From Pararge aegeria (taxonomy: Eukaryota > Arthropoda > Insecta > Lepidoptera > Nymphalidae), in contig NC_053193.1 in the NCBI RefSeq assembly GCF_905163445.1, forward strand, positions 7,378,001 through 7,442,000: a stretch of DNA of 64,000 bases, given 5' to 3'. The first letter of the stretch is position 1. Every line of letters starts with the position of its first letter. Below are positions 24,578-37,321 of this stretch, one piece after another. The notes beneath the pieces were generated by a model. It was not told the origin of the DNA. It made no database searches and saw nothing but the letters and a program-made list of their open reading frames with translations. The position numbers were made by a program, and so were the translations under genes.

Positions 24578-24610
24578 CAGCCTGCACTCTCTTATAGAGA
24601 GTGCAGGCTG
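24578..24610. repeat. Perfect 15-bp stem hairpin
   Basis: CAGCCTGCACTCTCT, then TAT, then AGAGAGTGCAGGCTG: an exact 33-base interrupted palindrome with a 3-base loop. Nothing else of the same kind was seen nearby, and its origin is unknown. Confidence 0.85.
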
Positions 24611-27110
24611 TGCCCAGCGATAGGCTGAGGATAGCATAAAATACTATTATTTAAAGCCCGAATAGGTTTTTTCTTGCCATGAAATAACTTGACGCTTAGA
24701 GTTCCGGTACGATGCCGCTTAAAAAACGATTATTACCTACCTCATTGCTAACAGATTTGCCTGCTACGATCTTAAACTGCATCAGCATTTATTACTGAGA
24801 TTGAAGCAGAGGGCTGACTTTTAGTGAAAAAAAACCTTACTTAGTTACAGTTACTGTCACATTATTTATGTTACTGTTCGTTTTAATAATTTTGTTATCG
24901 GAACGAATTTTTGATAAAGTCAATTCCAAGTCAACTCCAAAAACTTTTCCCTTTCAATAAGTACAATAAATAAATTGAGCTCAACACTTTTTAAGAAGGA
25001 AATTTTCTTTCACCTTCTGTTTGTCTTTACATAAAGTTCATCGCAAATTCCAAGGCAAAGTTAGCTTTATCCGTTCGAGTTTCATTGTGCTGCGTTTAAC
25101 AAGCGCCATTGTTAATTCTGGTTACACCGAATTTGTGGCTTCGACTTTTAATCCTTTATAATGTGCTGTTATTCCTTCTTGCTATGATTGTGTTTCATTC
25201 ATGCGTTATAATAAGATTATCGTGCTCATATTGGTATAGCTCCTTTACCAAAATAATAGAACCATTTTGGTACGTCTTGGCCGTGTCTGGCGGTATAAAC
25301 TTCATATTTCAGCTTTATGCTTGTAGTTTATGCTATTAACTCGAAAGTTACAATGCTAGACAGGTTAGGCTTCTAGGGACCAATACGTTACGTTTTCTCT
25401 TCCGATGCTCAAAACCCGACATGCGGATTTTCAACTACACCGTATATATAGCGTGTAAATGAAAACGGAAATAAAACTTTACAGGCTTTAGAGGCATCTA
25501 CCTATGATAATGGTACCTGTGATATGTATCTGTGAAACCGAAAAACTAATAGTTTTCACTGATCGAAATTAGATACAGCCCTAACATCACATGAAATTTA
25601 AAACATGTAACTCCTGTCACTTTATAAGGTACTCGTCGCGTAATGTAGGTACCTTGCGCGTGTCGGTTTTTTATCTTCAATTGGGTTGTCATAAGTATAC
25701 TTTTTATATTAGAATGTTTTGAATTCCTTTGTATGGGAAAATAAATATTCTTTTAATTTAATATTTTGACATGGTGATTCCTTAGGAAATATACTTATTA
25801 TGCATCCTTCAACGTTGTATATAACATGCACGTGTAAGTGATCTCAACCGTATCAAAAGTATGAAAAAAAGAGAAAAAACTGTTTTTATTTCTAATTTAT
25901 TTATTATAAATTTATTTCATTCGCCTAATCATATTTTGTTGTAAAGGTGTATTTTGTCAAAATGTTAGACATAACCAGGGGATATGGTAATAGTTACGGG
26001 ACGGGAAGGTCAAATACGGTGATAGTCTTGTATACGTGACGAATGGCAAATAAATGTAGTGTTTATTTAACTTTATTGTAAATAGAAACAAATATGAAAG
26101 TACAAAAAGAACAAAATGGCTTCAAAATTTAACAATGAAATAACTTCATGTGTACACTCCAAACCAGGCAGCGTACTACAATCGTTTAAAGAATTATTAT
26201 TTTGGTTTTGTTGATATTTTATTTATAAGCCTTATTTTTATACATCAAGGGATGTTAATAAAACTTTCTTCTTAAAATAATACTGCTATAAGCGATGGTA
26301 GTAAGCCCTCCTTACTCTTTTTACACGCACAGCTTTTGACTCAATGTGAAATACGTCAAAACTTAACATTCTCCTTTATCTCCGAGGTTGCAAAGCGAAT
26401 CATAAAAGGAGTAGATACCCGTATTTTCTCATTGACGATTTAAAAGAGTCTAAGTTATATCCTTATGTCCCGCTCAAGAAATTCCTACAAGTTTCTTTGT
26501 ACTGCTGGGTGCTTCGGAAAGACAAACCAAACTCACGGAATATATTATTAGGTAGAATTGTATGTCTTAGTGTCGCTCCAGGCGGGTATTGCGTCGATTC
26601 TGCAATGGAAAATCAAAGGAAACGTTTGCGTTCCAATGTTAGTTGCTCACCTAAATCCTAATGCAAAATTTACTGTTTCAGTTCAGTTCAGGTACTTACA
26701 TACATCGTATCGTGTATATACGTAAGTGCATTAGCAAATACTTAAGTAATGCAACGTTGATGCTGCTGTTTCCGAACCAGATACCTACGCGGATGATAAA
26801 TCCGTAAGGTTTGTTTGATTTTGTCTCGTGATTGTTTTCTTGGATGACCTCACTAGCAGCTCACTAAAAAATACGCAAGTCGCTAAAATTTATTCATTTG
26901 TTTATATTATTTACATCCTGAGATAGATTCCAATTAGACTCTCCAGGCTAGAATTAAAGCACACACATTTTTATAATCATTTTTATTTTATAAACAATTA
27001 TATATAAAAATAAACGAACCATGTGAAATAATTCACACACGGCAGATGTAAACTTCTGAAAAGTAGCCTACGGCAGATTGAGATGGATATAGGGTATCTT
27101 GAATATCTCA
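24611..27110. other. Intergenic stretch, no gene recognised
   Basis: AT-rich, with an apolar 76-codon frame at 25109-25339 that has no family resemblance and a composition expected by chance. No tRNA-like boxes or clear repeats were identified. Confidence 0.5.
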
Positions 27111-27900
27111 GGCTCAAATTCAAATTCTATTCAATTCAGGTCTAGGAAGAGCCCACAACAAACTTAGCCGGGTAATTTTTTTGTTATCACCATCTCACAA
27201 GAAAATAATAAAAACCTTTCAAGTTTGCAATTCGTACACAAGCTTTTTTATCGTTCAAGTAATCCTTAACGTTAAAATCGGATTTTTCTTTAAGCTTTTA
27301 AAGTGCTAAACATTTTATGCATTGCACGAACAGCCTGCAGGACGAAAATAAAATCAATATTAGCAGCATTACCCCATAATAAAATGCCATGGGACATAAT
27401 GCTCTAAAAATAATTAAAATGCACAATTTTAGCAGTTGCCATATCTGTTATATTATGATGAATCTTTTTAACCAGAACTCAGTTTGTTCGCTAAATAATT
27501 TTTACTTGGGCCCTATTGAAGTTTAACATCTAACGTTATTCGTAAAAAGATTGTATCCATCAGATCCAATGTCTTGCCAGAATTTGTACAATGGTTTTTA
27601 CTTGTTTAACATTCGGTAAAGTGGATTTAATGCTCTTAGTTTTTTTTCTGTTAAGATTTAGGTTATTAGTCTAAACCATTGTACTACTTTAAGGAAGACA
27701 TTTATTTACATCTTCAAGATTTGTTCTACGTCGTTTAATTTTAAACAACACTGATGTATTATCAGCAAACAATACTTGAACTTTTTGAACTCTATCATTA
27801 AGATAGTAAATCATTAAATCTATAGTTATAACACGAATAACCCCCCCACAGTCCCCCCTCCCCAGTGTAATAGTTATATATATATTAACCCCACAGTGGT
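27110..27900 (-). pseudogene. Degraded LINE copy of the TTTGAC-tailed family, minus strand
   Basis: The 3' UTR words GAGCCCACAACAAACTTAGC and TTATCACCATCTCAC are the reverse complement of those at 41930-42065. Further right, GCATTACCCCATAATAAAAT and CTTGGGCCCTATTGAAG correspond to the ILLWGNA and LQWGP codons of the RT. It is clearly older than the copies in ATR introns, with many stops and gaps. Confidence 0.8.
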
Positions 27901-29480
27901 GTAAATTTCAAAGGTGCATTGGTTAGATATTGGTCTAAAGTTAGAGGGTACCTATACGAGTGGTTATCGTTATTTGTTCGAATATTTATATTTACTTATT
28001 TTAACGAAATTTTAATGTAAGTAAAAGTGTATTCTGGTTTACTCTAAGCCTTTTACAATTATAATGCGATTCGTTGGCATTTATTTAAAGGTTCAGGAAT
28101 TCCGAGAAAGAAATTCATATTATTTAGACAAACTCGACATTTTGAATGAAAAACTACAACTATTTTTCAATAAAAGAGAAAGCTATAAATTAATATATTT
28201 TTTTTATTTTTCCCAATATTTTTATTACTATCTGCATTTTATTGCAGGTCTCATGAAAGCGGCATGAAAACGATTATTATTTTTGGGGCTTGTGTTGCGA
28301 TGGAAAAGGAAATGATCCCGTTAAATATTTAAAATTAATTTCCATATTTGCATATAAAGAGGAAAACGAATTCAGGTTCACTGATGGATCAAATAATTTC
28401 ATTATTTGATTTCATCAGCTCCTCCTGAGTAAATATTTTTTTCCGGTTTACAGAGTAGTAAAATACTTTCGGCTTGTCGTTTTCGTGATACATTATATAG
28501 ATTTTGGTTTTTTGATGAATGAATATATTTTGTTAATATTTATCGAATGTATTAGATAAATTAGATGTAGGATTAGAATAATCTAGCTACATTGAAAAAC
28601 CAAGGGCGTGTCATACAGTAAAAGATTGAAGGTTGTTCAATTAATAGTATAAATAAAATAAAATAAATATCATTTGTGTTGGTGCATTTAGTTATATTGT
28701 TTAGTTATATAGTGCATATATTTATTTGCTTGTAAATTTACTTTTATTTTATGTGTCCTTAATTACAGCAATCAGTCAGTTTTGATTTCATTCGCCGTAC
28801 AGCCGTACTTTGAAAAGTAAAGAAAAACTTACTTATGAAAATATCTGGTTCAATACGAAGGGGTAACAGGTCGGTAAACAACCCAATAAGACTTTTTCTT
28901 TACTGTAAAGCAAAATTATGTAAGTTTCAAATCCCTTTTGTCTCGGTATACTTAGTTTGTTGTTATTTAGCTCCTACCTACTTATAGCACGTAAGGTATA
29001 TTTTTCATGATGGTTCTGATATAAGCAAACATAAACCTCGTATACTAATATTTTAAAATGAAAGATTTGTCGGTTCCTTTAATTGTAATCCATAAACTTT
29101 CATATGCACTTTTAATTTATAAGTTTAATATTTCCTCCAAGATTAACTAACAGCTTGTAAAATTAATATATTTTACAAGTAAAGTAATCTTTGCTTTATA
29201 GTTGTCTGAGCAAATTTGGTTTTGCACGGGCTATAAACATTTTGGACTTTTCCCATAACAAGCATGGTAAAATAATTAAATGTTTGGTTGCCTTCCATTG
29301 ATATTTAGCACAGCTCAGTTCTCTTCTACAGTTTGTTGCGGAATTCGAGGTCGATGTGCGAAATTTATCGGGATTATGAATTAAATAACGTAAAAGCAAA
29401 TTTCGTTCCGTATAAAATAATTATTCTATTTGATATGCAAAATTTTCGCCAACAAAATCTTTCCATGTTAAAAGTGATTT
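27901..29480. other. Intergenic stretch, no feature recognised
   Basis: AT-rich sequence with only short, unrecognised frames (for example 28064-28267). Confidence 0.5.
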
Positions 29481-30230
29481 CATCCGCAGCCTATTAAATG
29501 CTGGGCACAGACCTCGTCTCTCATAGCTGTGATGGTTAAAGAGCATAGACCCAGCACGCTTCTCTAATGCGGGTTGGTGGGCTTCAACGGCTATTACCGC
29601 AATTAGGTGGTAATAACCGGGACCGAGGGCTTTACGTGCTCTTCGAGGCACGGGAGTGCTTCACATCTACGCCTCAGTTTAATGGACACAGGGTAGCACT
29701 TTTAGGGATTTGTTCCTTGCATACCCTGCGAAATGTTCATAGGCTATGGTTTCCACTTACCATCTGGTTGGACATCTGCTTTGTCAGCAAATTAAAACTA
29801 CTTATTACTATTAAAAAGAGAACCCATGAGCTCAAAGAGTGGTCAGTGAAAAGTATTGGGTATATTTTTTTTCGTAGTTCACAATTCTGTACAATAAAAT
29901 GACAAAGATTACTGTCTCTTGGTCACTAAATTTTCGAATTAACTAGGTAGTTATATCCAATCACACACACAGACCGATCGATTCCCTGACCGATGGTAGA
30001 GATGACGGCCACGGTAGTAGTGAGATTTTCCAACTAAGTACACGGGAGACACTAGAACTAGTGCACAAACGTGAAAAGTCATCGCTGCTAATTTCCAAAC
30101 TTCGAGCTGGTACTAAGAATTTCTTGATGGAAAATATCAGTACTATTAATTGGCACACAGCGGCGATCGAACCCGGGACCTCGTGATTTGTAGTGCCAAC
30201 CACTAGGCCAACGAGGCTGTGTGTAAAGAA
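29480..30230 (-). mobile_element. tRNA-headed SINE, minus strand, interrupted by another repeat
   Basis: The right end on the minus strand reads AGCCTCGTTGGCCTAGTGGT and GTCCCGGGTTCGATCGCC, a tRNA A/B-box pair. The left part (29485-29660) holds GGGTTGGTGGGCTTCAACGG and ACGTGCTCTTCGAGGCACGG, which belong to the same family (compare 46220-46450 and 47640-47885). Between them, 29665-29790 carries a different repeat (TAGCACTTTTAGGGATTTGT) that also occurs, diverged, at 31690 and 44140. The join is inferred. Confidence 0.65.
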
Positions 30231-30975
30231 GGTGTATCTAAATTACATAAAACACTATATTATTTATTCTTCATAACATGCACCTTTAAAAGCAACTCGG
30301 TCTTCGGTCCCTTTAGATGATGAAAATAAAAATATTTTTAACGGAGTGATAAAGCAAAGCCCCTTAAATTTTATTTGTAGGTGCAAATTTAAACATATTT
30401 TTAGCATTCTGTTTTTAATTTATAACTACTTTCGTTCCGTTGCAATTTGTTGCAGGTTCTGTGGAAACGTTAACTTATCGGGGTTATGAAATTTAAATAT
30501 CACAAGAGGCAAATTTCATAAAGTGTTCTATAAAATTATTTCGTTAAATGTTTTTTGCTGTTAGTCTTTAGAATAAAATAATATTAATCTGGAAACTTCG
30601 GTATCCTGTTATTAATACTCTTACGTACGATTATACTTTTTATTATTTATTGGAACTTATAGCGCGGGGCCTAGAGATAAACTATATATTTTTTTGCACC
30701 GCTTACCTCTTTTTATGTAGCTGGTTTTTACGCCATCGGTTGAAGAGATCGGCTTTATTTTATTGATATTAGGTTTTGAATGGCGGGAAAATCATCAGAA
30801 ATATTAATTAACCAGTAAATATTGCGTAGACTCAATACTTGTCTTCTTCCTCATTAGCGGCCCTATAGAAAGAGTCATCCCAACTCAAATATTATTAGGG
30901 ATTGATGTGTTTGTTTGTTCTTCCTTCACCTCCTAAATAAGTCTTAAATAATCAACTTAATTTGCAGCATATAAT

Positions 30976-31459
30976 TAGTTTAAAGAACGGAGAGTGACAT
31001 ACATTTTATCTCCGGAAAACAAAATTTCCATGGAATTTCTAACGACAGGCAACAGCTAGAAATTTACATTAAAAAGAAGTACCTACATTAAAAATATTCA
31101 TTCATTCGCTCTTTTTTCATATTATAAACTACTGGGTTCATTCACTATAAAACATTGAACGGTAGAGATAGTAGCTTAGTGGGTACATATGGGTACCGGC
31201 TAGTTTAAAGAACGGAGAATGGTATACTTATTTTTTATCTCCGAAAAACAAAGGGTTTCCATGTAATTTCTAAAATAGTGTAATAAAAGCGGCCGATGCC
31301 GACGGGCAACAGCTAGTAATTTAAATTAAAAAGAAATAAAGTTCCTACATTAAAAAACATTCATTCATTCGCTATTTTTCTCATATTATAAGTACTGGGT
31401 TCATTAACTGTAAAACATTGCACGGTAGAGATGGTTGTTTAGTGGGTATGGGTACCGGC
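30976..31459. repeat. Tandem duplication, units of 225 and 259 bp
   Basis: Unit 1 (30976-31200) and unit 2 (31201-31459) both start TAGTTTAAAGAACGGAGA and end GGGTACCGGC. Shared internal words include TTCATTCATTCGCT and CTGGGTTCATT. Unit 2 contains an extra block with GCGGCCGATGCCGACGGGCA. No reading frame runs across them. Confidence 0.88.
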
Positions 31460-31679
31460 TCTCCTCATTGCGGATTCAGAGCGTCGTCACTCCCTATCTC
31501 ACTCTTACCTTGCTCAAACAATTATTAGCTATTTGAAACATCTTTTTATAATAAACTCTTTTTAGGATTACACAGTATGTATATATTTTGCTGTTAAAAA
31601 CATAAAAAGTAGTAGCAGAGATTTTTATGACCTACGAGTAGCTCGTCCGGGGAATTACCGGTTTCTGGTCTTTTTCGGC

Positions 31680-32640
31680 TCAGTTTGACGACCTCTTTGC
31701 ATGCCCTGCGAAGTGTTGCTCTGCGTATTGATTATGGTTTTTCATCCGGTGTTGCTCGGTCAAATGATTACTATAAAAATAATAAATATAAATTATTAAT
31801 TACCATTACAATAATAGCAAACAAGACTGTATAGGTAGGTAAACAGTTTACCCTGTATGTGGGTCCATGCATTGTGATCCAATATCCGCTCACGAGGTTG
31901 ACAGCCAATATCCGGCTTCATTGTTCACTTCATTCCGGATTCAGGACACCGCTCCCTCCCTCCTCCCTCAAACTATTATTATGTCCTGAAATCTGATAGA
32001 AATAAAACCATATTTTCTTGCGCATTATTTAATATTAAAATTATAGGTATTTTATATAGGTATAGGACTCATTTATCATGTTATTAATCTAAAAAAAATT
32101 ACGGTTTCACACGTATTAGTCCGCGTATAATTTCTTATGAGCAAAATGTTGCCATACAATTTTTCACCACTACTCGTCACTTAGAATGTTAAGAAACGCT
32201 TATATAGGTATTTTAAATGTAACTTAAATCAAAAATTTACCTTTATCAAATTGATACTTTACCTTCTTCCCCCATTTCAAAAGTCCTTTCACACCATTAA
32301 AACGTTAGCGAGCCCAAGAACCTACCTTCTTAAATTGCCTGGTTTCAATTTCAGGTTCGCACTACGTTAGGTTTATATTGGAGTATTGGGCAGTTTTCGT
32401 AACAAATTCTGAGTACCAGACGTGAGTTAGAGTATTGGAACGGTCCAGTCCCACGCCTTGGAGAGCCCGCATAGCCTTAGGTCGTTGTTATTACCACAAA
32501 TATAATATGTCGTTTAAGCCCCTTAATCCCTCTCGGAGCAGCATGGGACAATACCCTAAAATCCACTCTCTTATTATAGAGGAGGTTTCTACATAGTAGT
32601 GGCACTTTATTTATTTATTTTATTATTTTATTTGTATCTA
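31680..32640. other. Repeat-fragment mosaic
   Basis: 31690-31775 carries GCATGCCCTGCGAAGTGTTG, a relative of 29720 and 44180. 31860-31970 has CAATATCCGGCTTCATTGTT, related to 32850-32890. 32440-32480 resembles 24210-24240 (CCACGCCTTGGA). No gene is evident. Confidence 0.45.
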
Positions 32641-34139
32641 TGACCCATCACTACACACTACACTATAACATAAATAGAATAATTAAAAACTAAACTAAAT
32701 CAAAATAATTTACATTAAATATTAATATGCACTATAAAAAAAAAGTTACAAATTAAGAAGTAAAATCGACTTATAGAAGAAAGAGAAAAAGGATAGTATA
32801 TCATTTTAACGTCTTCTTTTCATGGTTGGACCAGCCCGCGTCGTTGACGGGCAATATCCGTATGATCCATTGTTCATTGCGAATTCAGAACAGCAATGTC
32901 GCTCTACCCCGTTTTCTGTCCCCTTCCAGATACATTATTGTTATATTGGAAAGTTAAAACCTAGTCTTGGCAAAAAATTTAGGACGATTTCAAAGGAGCG
33001 GTTAACTAGGAACTAAGAAAGATTTCGCATATTTTTATTTAAGTTCGCTTCGAATATCTAAACTTAGGTAAATGTACCTACCTAGGGCGTTGATAATACT
33101 TGTAAATTTTACTTAGTTACGGTTACGTCCCCTACGATAAATTTACGTATGTAAACAACTTTGTAAGCTAGTTATTATTGTGACTTACGTAAGCTGTAAG
33201 TCGCGAAATATAAGTCAGGTGTAAACACGTAATTAGATGTATATTACGTCAGTGACGGTGTGCGCTATCTATAAGCTTCAAGACTAGATTGGTTGAGGAC
33301 TCACAAAGTTGCATTTCAATACATATTTGACCCAATTATATTCGTGTGAAATTCTTCTTACGTAGAAAAGTACCGCGCAAGAAACAGTGTTTAAATGAAA
33401 ATGAAATCGTTGTTGTCCGATGTTGATGAGATAACTTGAAGAGGGAACTAACAGGCGTGTTAATGTATTTCTATTTTATCCTAGGTTATCGAAAAGAGAA
33501 TAAGCGGGCTTCCCACCCCCTGTCACAACTTTGACTGGCTACGGAAAATAATTACAGAAGCTCGTAAAAGATCCAATAAATTCTCATCTAGTTTATTGTT
33601 GCTTCTAAAGAACACAAAGAAGCAAAAGTGTTCTATAAATAGTTGGCAGGAAATTCCAACCACCCCACTGATCTCTGATAGACGTTCTTAACGTTAATAG
33701 TTTCGCGTTAATCCTCCGGGAACCCCAGAGACAGATAAGGGGTGCTGTAAATAGTAATAAACGTTCCTTGAATCGAGATTAGAAAGTACTAATGAAAAAG
33801 TTTTTAAATTCTGCGCAATATGCTGAGCAATTTAATTCCACGGAGATTTGAGACAGCCCGACCTTGGGACTTTTATTTTTCTCCTTTCTGGATTTACACA
33901 ACTTTTACGTGTTAGAAAAATCGAAAGTACGTAGTGAGTATAATTCGTAGCATATTTTTGGGAGCAATCTCTACATATTTATAAATGCGAAATTTTACCG
34001 TAACGAAGCAACCAATCGACTTGACTTTTGGAATAGTGCTAATTACAAGGTCGTAGAGTAAGTAGAGACTACTTTTATTCTGGAAAAAACTGCAATAAAC
34101 GCGGATGAAGAACGCGGCAACAGCTAGTCTATAGGTACT

Positions 34140-34650
34140 CATATTATAAAGAGAATGATTTTTGTGATTGTTGGTTAGGGTCTTTTTTTCTTCACATGGG
34201 GAAATCCTCATGGATACCACGGGGATGCACGGTGATTATGTCGGACTCGTACCAGCTAAATCCCCACGGTGTCCCTAGCAGTCGCCTGGTGGCTGGGCCA
34301 CGGGAACGCTTTCGCACACATCTGTGACCCAGCTAGCGGCGCCCGCCATTGCAGGCCCTCCTCTGGGGTTTGTACCTACCTGTGCTAAGTCTGGACAGTG
34401 AAATTACAAGACACATGTATCAGATTAGACCACGAGTGTCTCTGGCGGCTAGCGACGACCAGAACTGGGACCCGGACGTGATACCAGACGTACCTTCACG
34501 CACTGTCCACTGCGATGCTGTGGCGCCAGCAGGAAGGGAAGGGGAGTCAGCTAGGGAGCTTGGCCAAGGAGCGTCGCCCGGTGGTTTGCCCGGCAACACC
34601 GCCGCGCCCTTGCAACGACGCTCAAAAGCGACAAAATATTATTAATAAAG
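34140..34650 (+). other. GC-rich island with a 98-codon frame, probably a transposon relic
   Basis: This block is strikingly GC-rich in an AT-rich interval. It includes a 98-codon frame (34349-34645) beginning MQALLWGLYLPVLSL and containing DQNWDPDVIPDVPSR. There is no recognised domain, no splice context and no conserved motif. The preceding text (GGGGAAATCCTCATGGATAC) looks like a dispersed repeat. I do not call it a gene. Confidence 0.4.
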
Positions 34651-35844
34651 AAAAATTATGTACGACATGATTAAAGTACTAAGTATTATTACCTACAAAC
34701 AAGTCCGCGAGAGGAATATAATTCTATCATAGTTAAGTCGCAATAGCGGCTTTTGTGTTCGAAAATTTTATTAGACCGGCGCTAATAACAAACGTGGGTA
34801 GCATTAGTATCGCAGTATTAATTCTTAATCAAATAGATAGTTTTATCATCAAGGGTTATATTGAAGTATTACTAATATAGAGGTATACCAATTATCGCGA
34901 GTTCAAATAGTTTTAGGACTACACATAAACGAAAATTTTTTAGAGAGACAATTTTATTTTCTACACCCATTTTTTTTTTCAAGAATAGTTACTTTAAAGG
35001 ACGCTTTCATACTTCAAAAACAAAAACAAACACGGACGAAGTCGCGGGCAATAGCCAGTCTAAATAATTGCGTATCTTAAATTTCAGTGTTTTATTCTAA
35101 AAATAGACTTGTGGCTCTCGGGCCTCCATTCTCATGATTTAAGCTAACTTGTATCGGGGGACATCAGTTATGTTGGACCGTTTTAGTGGACTAAAAAAAA
35201 ATTATGTATTTATCGCTAAATAATCATTTTGTTTTTGAACGATCGTAACAAATTGAGCAACACTTTAATTTTATAAATAAAAAATATTTAAAAAGAGTTG
35301 CGTTGAGTTTCTTAAAAAGATAGTTAACAAACGAGGGTCTGAATAGCTATCAGATTTAAGGTCAAGAACGGTCGTGTTGGGATGAAATTCAATAGCGGTG
35401 GAAAATGCCTATCAGTTCGTCTTTAAGGGTACTTTTAAAAAAGGCTGGGGAGGGCTTTTAGAACTCAATATCATGGCGGTATTAAATTATTTAAAGACAA
35501 AAGAATACTTAGTAAATTATTATTGATGAGAGTTTACGAATATAGCCCTCAGCTCAAACTGAAATTATCCGTATAATCTGAAATAACATTTTCGGTCAAA
35601 AGGTCTGCCTATCTTCTATATGGATTGTTATCTTATTTGGCACATACCTTTAACCGGAGTTGTAGTAAGATAACTTTGCCCTACAGGTAAGCCATGTGTA
35701 CCACAAAGATGCGTGTTTAATATTTTTTGAATGAAGTTCTTCGAAGCGGTCGGTCTTGAGGTCGGATTTAAGCGAAATCGTCATATCACATTATTGCAAT
35801 TTTCTTAAGGATCTCCAATTTTAATGAAAATATATTATCGCCTA

Positions 35845-36172
35845 CTAGCTTCTGCCCGCGACTTTGTCTACGTGGAGTTGGGTCTAAAGTTTCGCTCGTT
35901 ATTAATATTATGTTCATCCAAATCCGTTCAGCCGTTTTTGCGTGATTGAGTAACAAACATCCACACTTTCACATTTATAATAATACTAGCTGTCCCGGCG
36001 AACTTCGTACCGCGGATCATTTTTTTTTGATGAATGTTATATTTTAATACTTATTATCCTATTCCGGTCTAAGAGGAATCCAAAAAATCAAATATCATAA
36101 AAATTTGTCCAGTCGTTCTTGAGTTATAAATGTTGTTACTAACATAATTTTCTTTTATATATATAGATTAGC
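35845..36172. repeat. Two adjacent 'GCCCGCGACTT' dispersed repeats
   Basis: TAGCTTCTGCCCGCGACTTT opens the first copy, which ends CCACACTTTCACATTTATAA. TAGCTGTCCCGGCGAACTTC opens the second, which ends CTTTTATATATATAGATTA. Fragments with the complementary end (GCGGGCAATAGCCAGT, GCGGCAACAGCTAGT) lie near 35050 and 34120. These are common non-coding lepidopteran repeats; the class (LINE-derived or Helitron-like) is unresolved. Confidence 0.6.
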
Positions 36173-37321
36173 AGGATAGCATGATGTTTCTTGGTGATTG
36201 TTTAGCTCTCTTTTGGTGGCATATTAGGTAAAAAAAACATAAAAACCTTTCCTCTTTATAATTTTATATGTATATATAATATATTTATATTCACATTTCT
36301 TAAAACTTTATCTATATTTAGTTGAATATATTTTGGATAACATGGGATCTGTCTAATTTATACTTCGGTCTTTCGCACATAACTCGGAAAAGGATTTTGA
36401 TCAAAAACGGGGTTTTAGTTTCAAGACTGCAGCTCAGCAAAATGCACAGCCTATCGCGTACGCTTTTCTGTGAGATCAGCGAAACAGTTTTGTTTACCTT
36501 TTATCTAGTAGAAATTTAATGGAGAGTTATATTGCGTGCATAGAAATTATTGGAATTTACGATAAGTTGTCAGTTATAATAAATGATCAGAAGGATTTAA
36601 ACGGAGTTTGAATTTAGTTATAGCTGGTTGGTATTCATTAAGTCTTTTAAGTCTACCAATTTGCACTGGGTCAGCGACACTATGACATAAACCCATCTAA
36701 GGCTGAGAAAAGATTCGTGCCCTGCAGTGGGCCATTTATTGGTTGATAATGATGATTATTAAATATATTATATTATCGATCTGGGGTTAGTTATTTAGTC
36801 AACATTGGAGTGGGACATGCAAACCAACACTTTTATCTCACTAAGGTCATAAGAACGTAAAAAATCTATCTTCTCCTTGTGACGTAAGTAAGAATCGTCA
36901 TATAACAGCTGTTCAAAGATCTCTGTACTTTATTTTGTTATTTTAATTTATTTTGTGTGTTTTTAGTCCCCAAATCCAATTTAATCGCCTAATTTATATA
37001 ATAAATAGTAGTATATATTAATAGTTTAAGTGTTAAAAGTGCGTAAGAAAAGTTTTCGTCGATGTAAACAAAGTGACAGTTAGGTTAGTAAAACTTGAAT
37101 TTTAAACTTCTGTTTTGGTGTTTTTAAAGAGTGCTAGTAGCTGTTTTGGCTTTGAAACAACTATTTAGCGCATAAAAAACACATACGTGTATATGCAATT
37201 GCCCGTTATCCAAGTGTAACGCTGCAATTGTTATAACAATACACTGCAATACCGAAACCTACCTGTCATTTCGCATTCTTTGGGTGATTACTCCTTGTTT
37301 CATTAATTAATTAATTACAAA

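Noticed and set aside
25109..25339. 76-codon apolar frame that could be a small membrane protein
   Set aside because: Phe/Leu/Ile content is what AT-rich DNA gives by chance. There is no conserved motif, no start context and no neighbour to support it.
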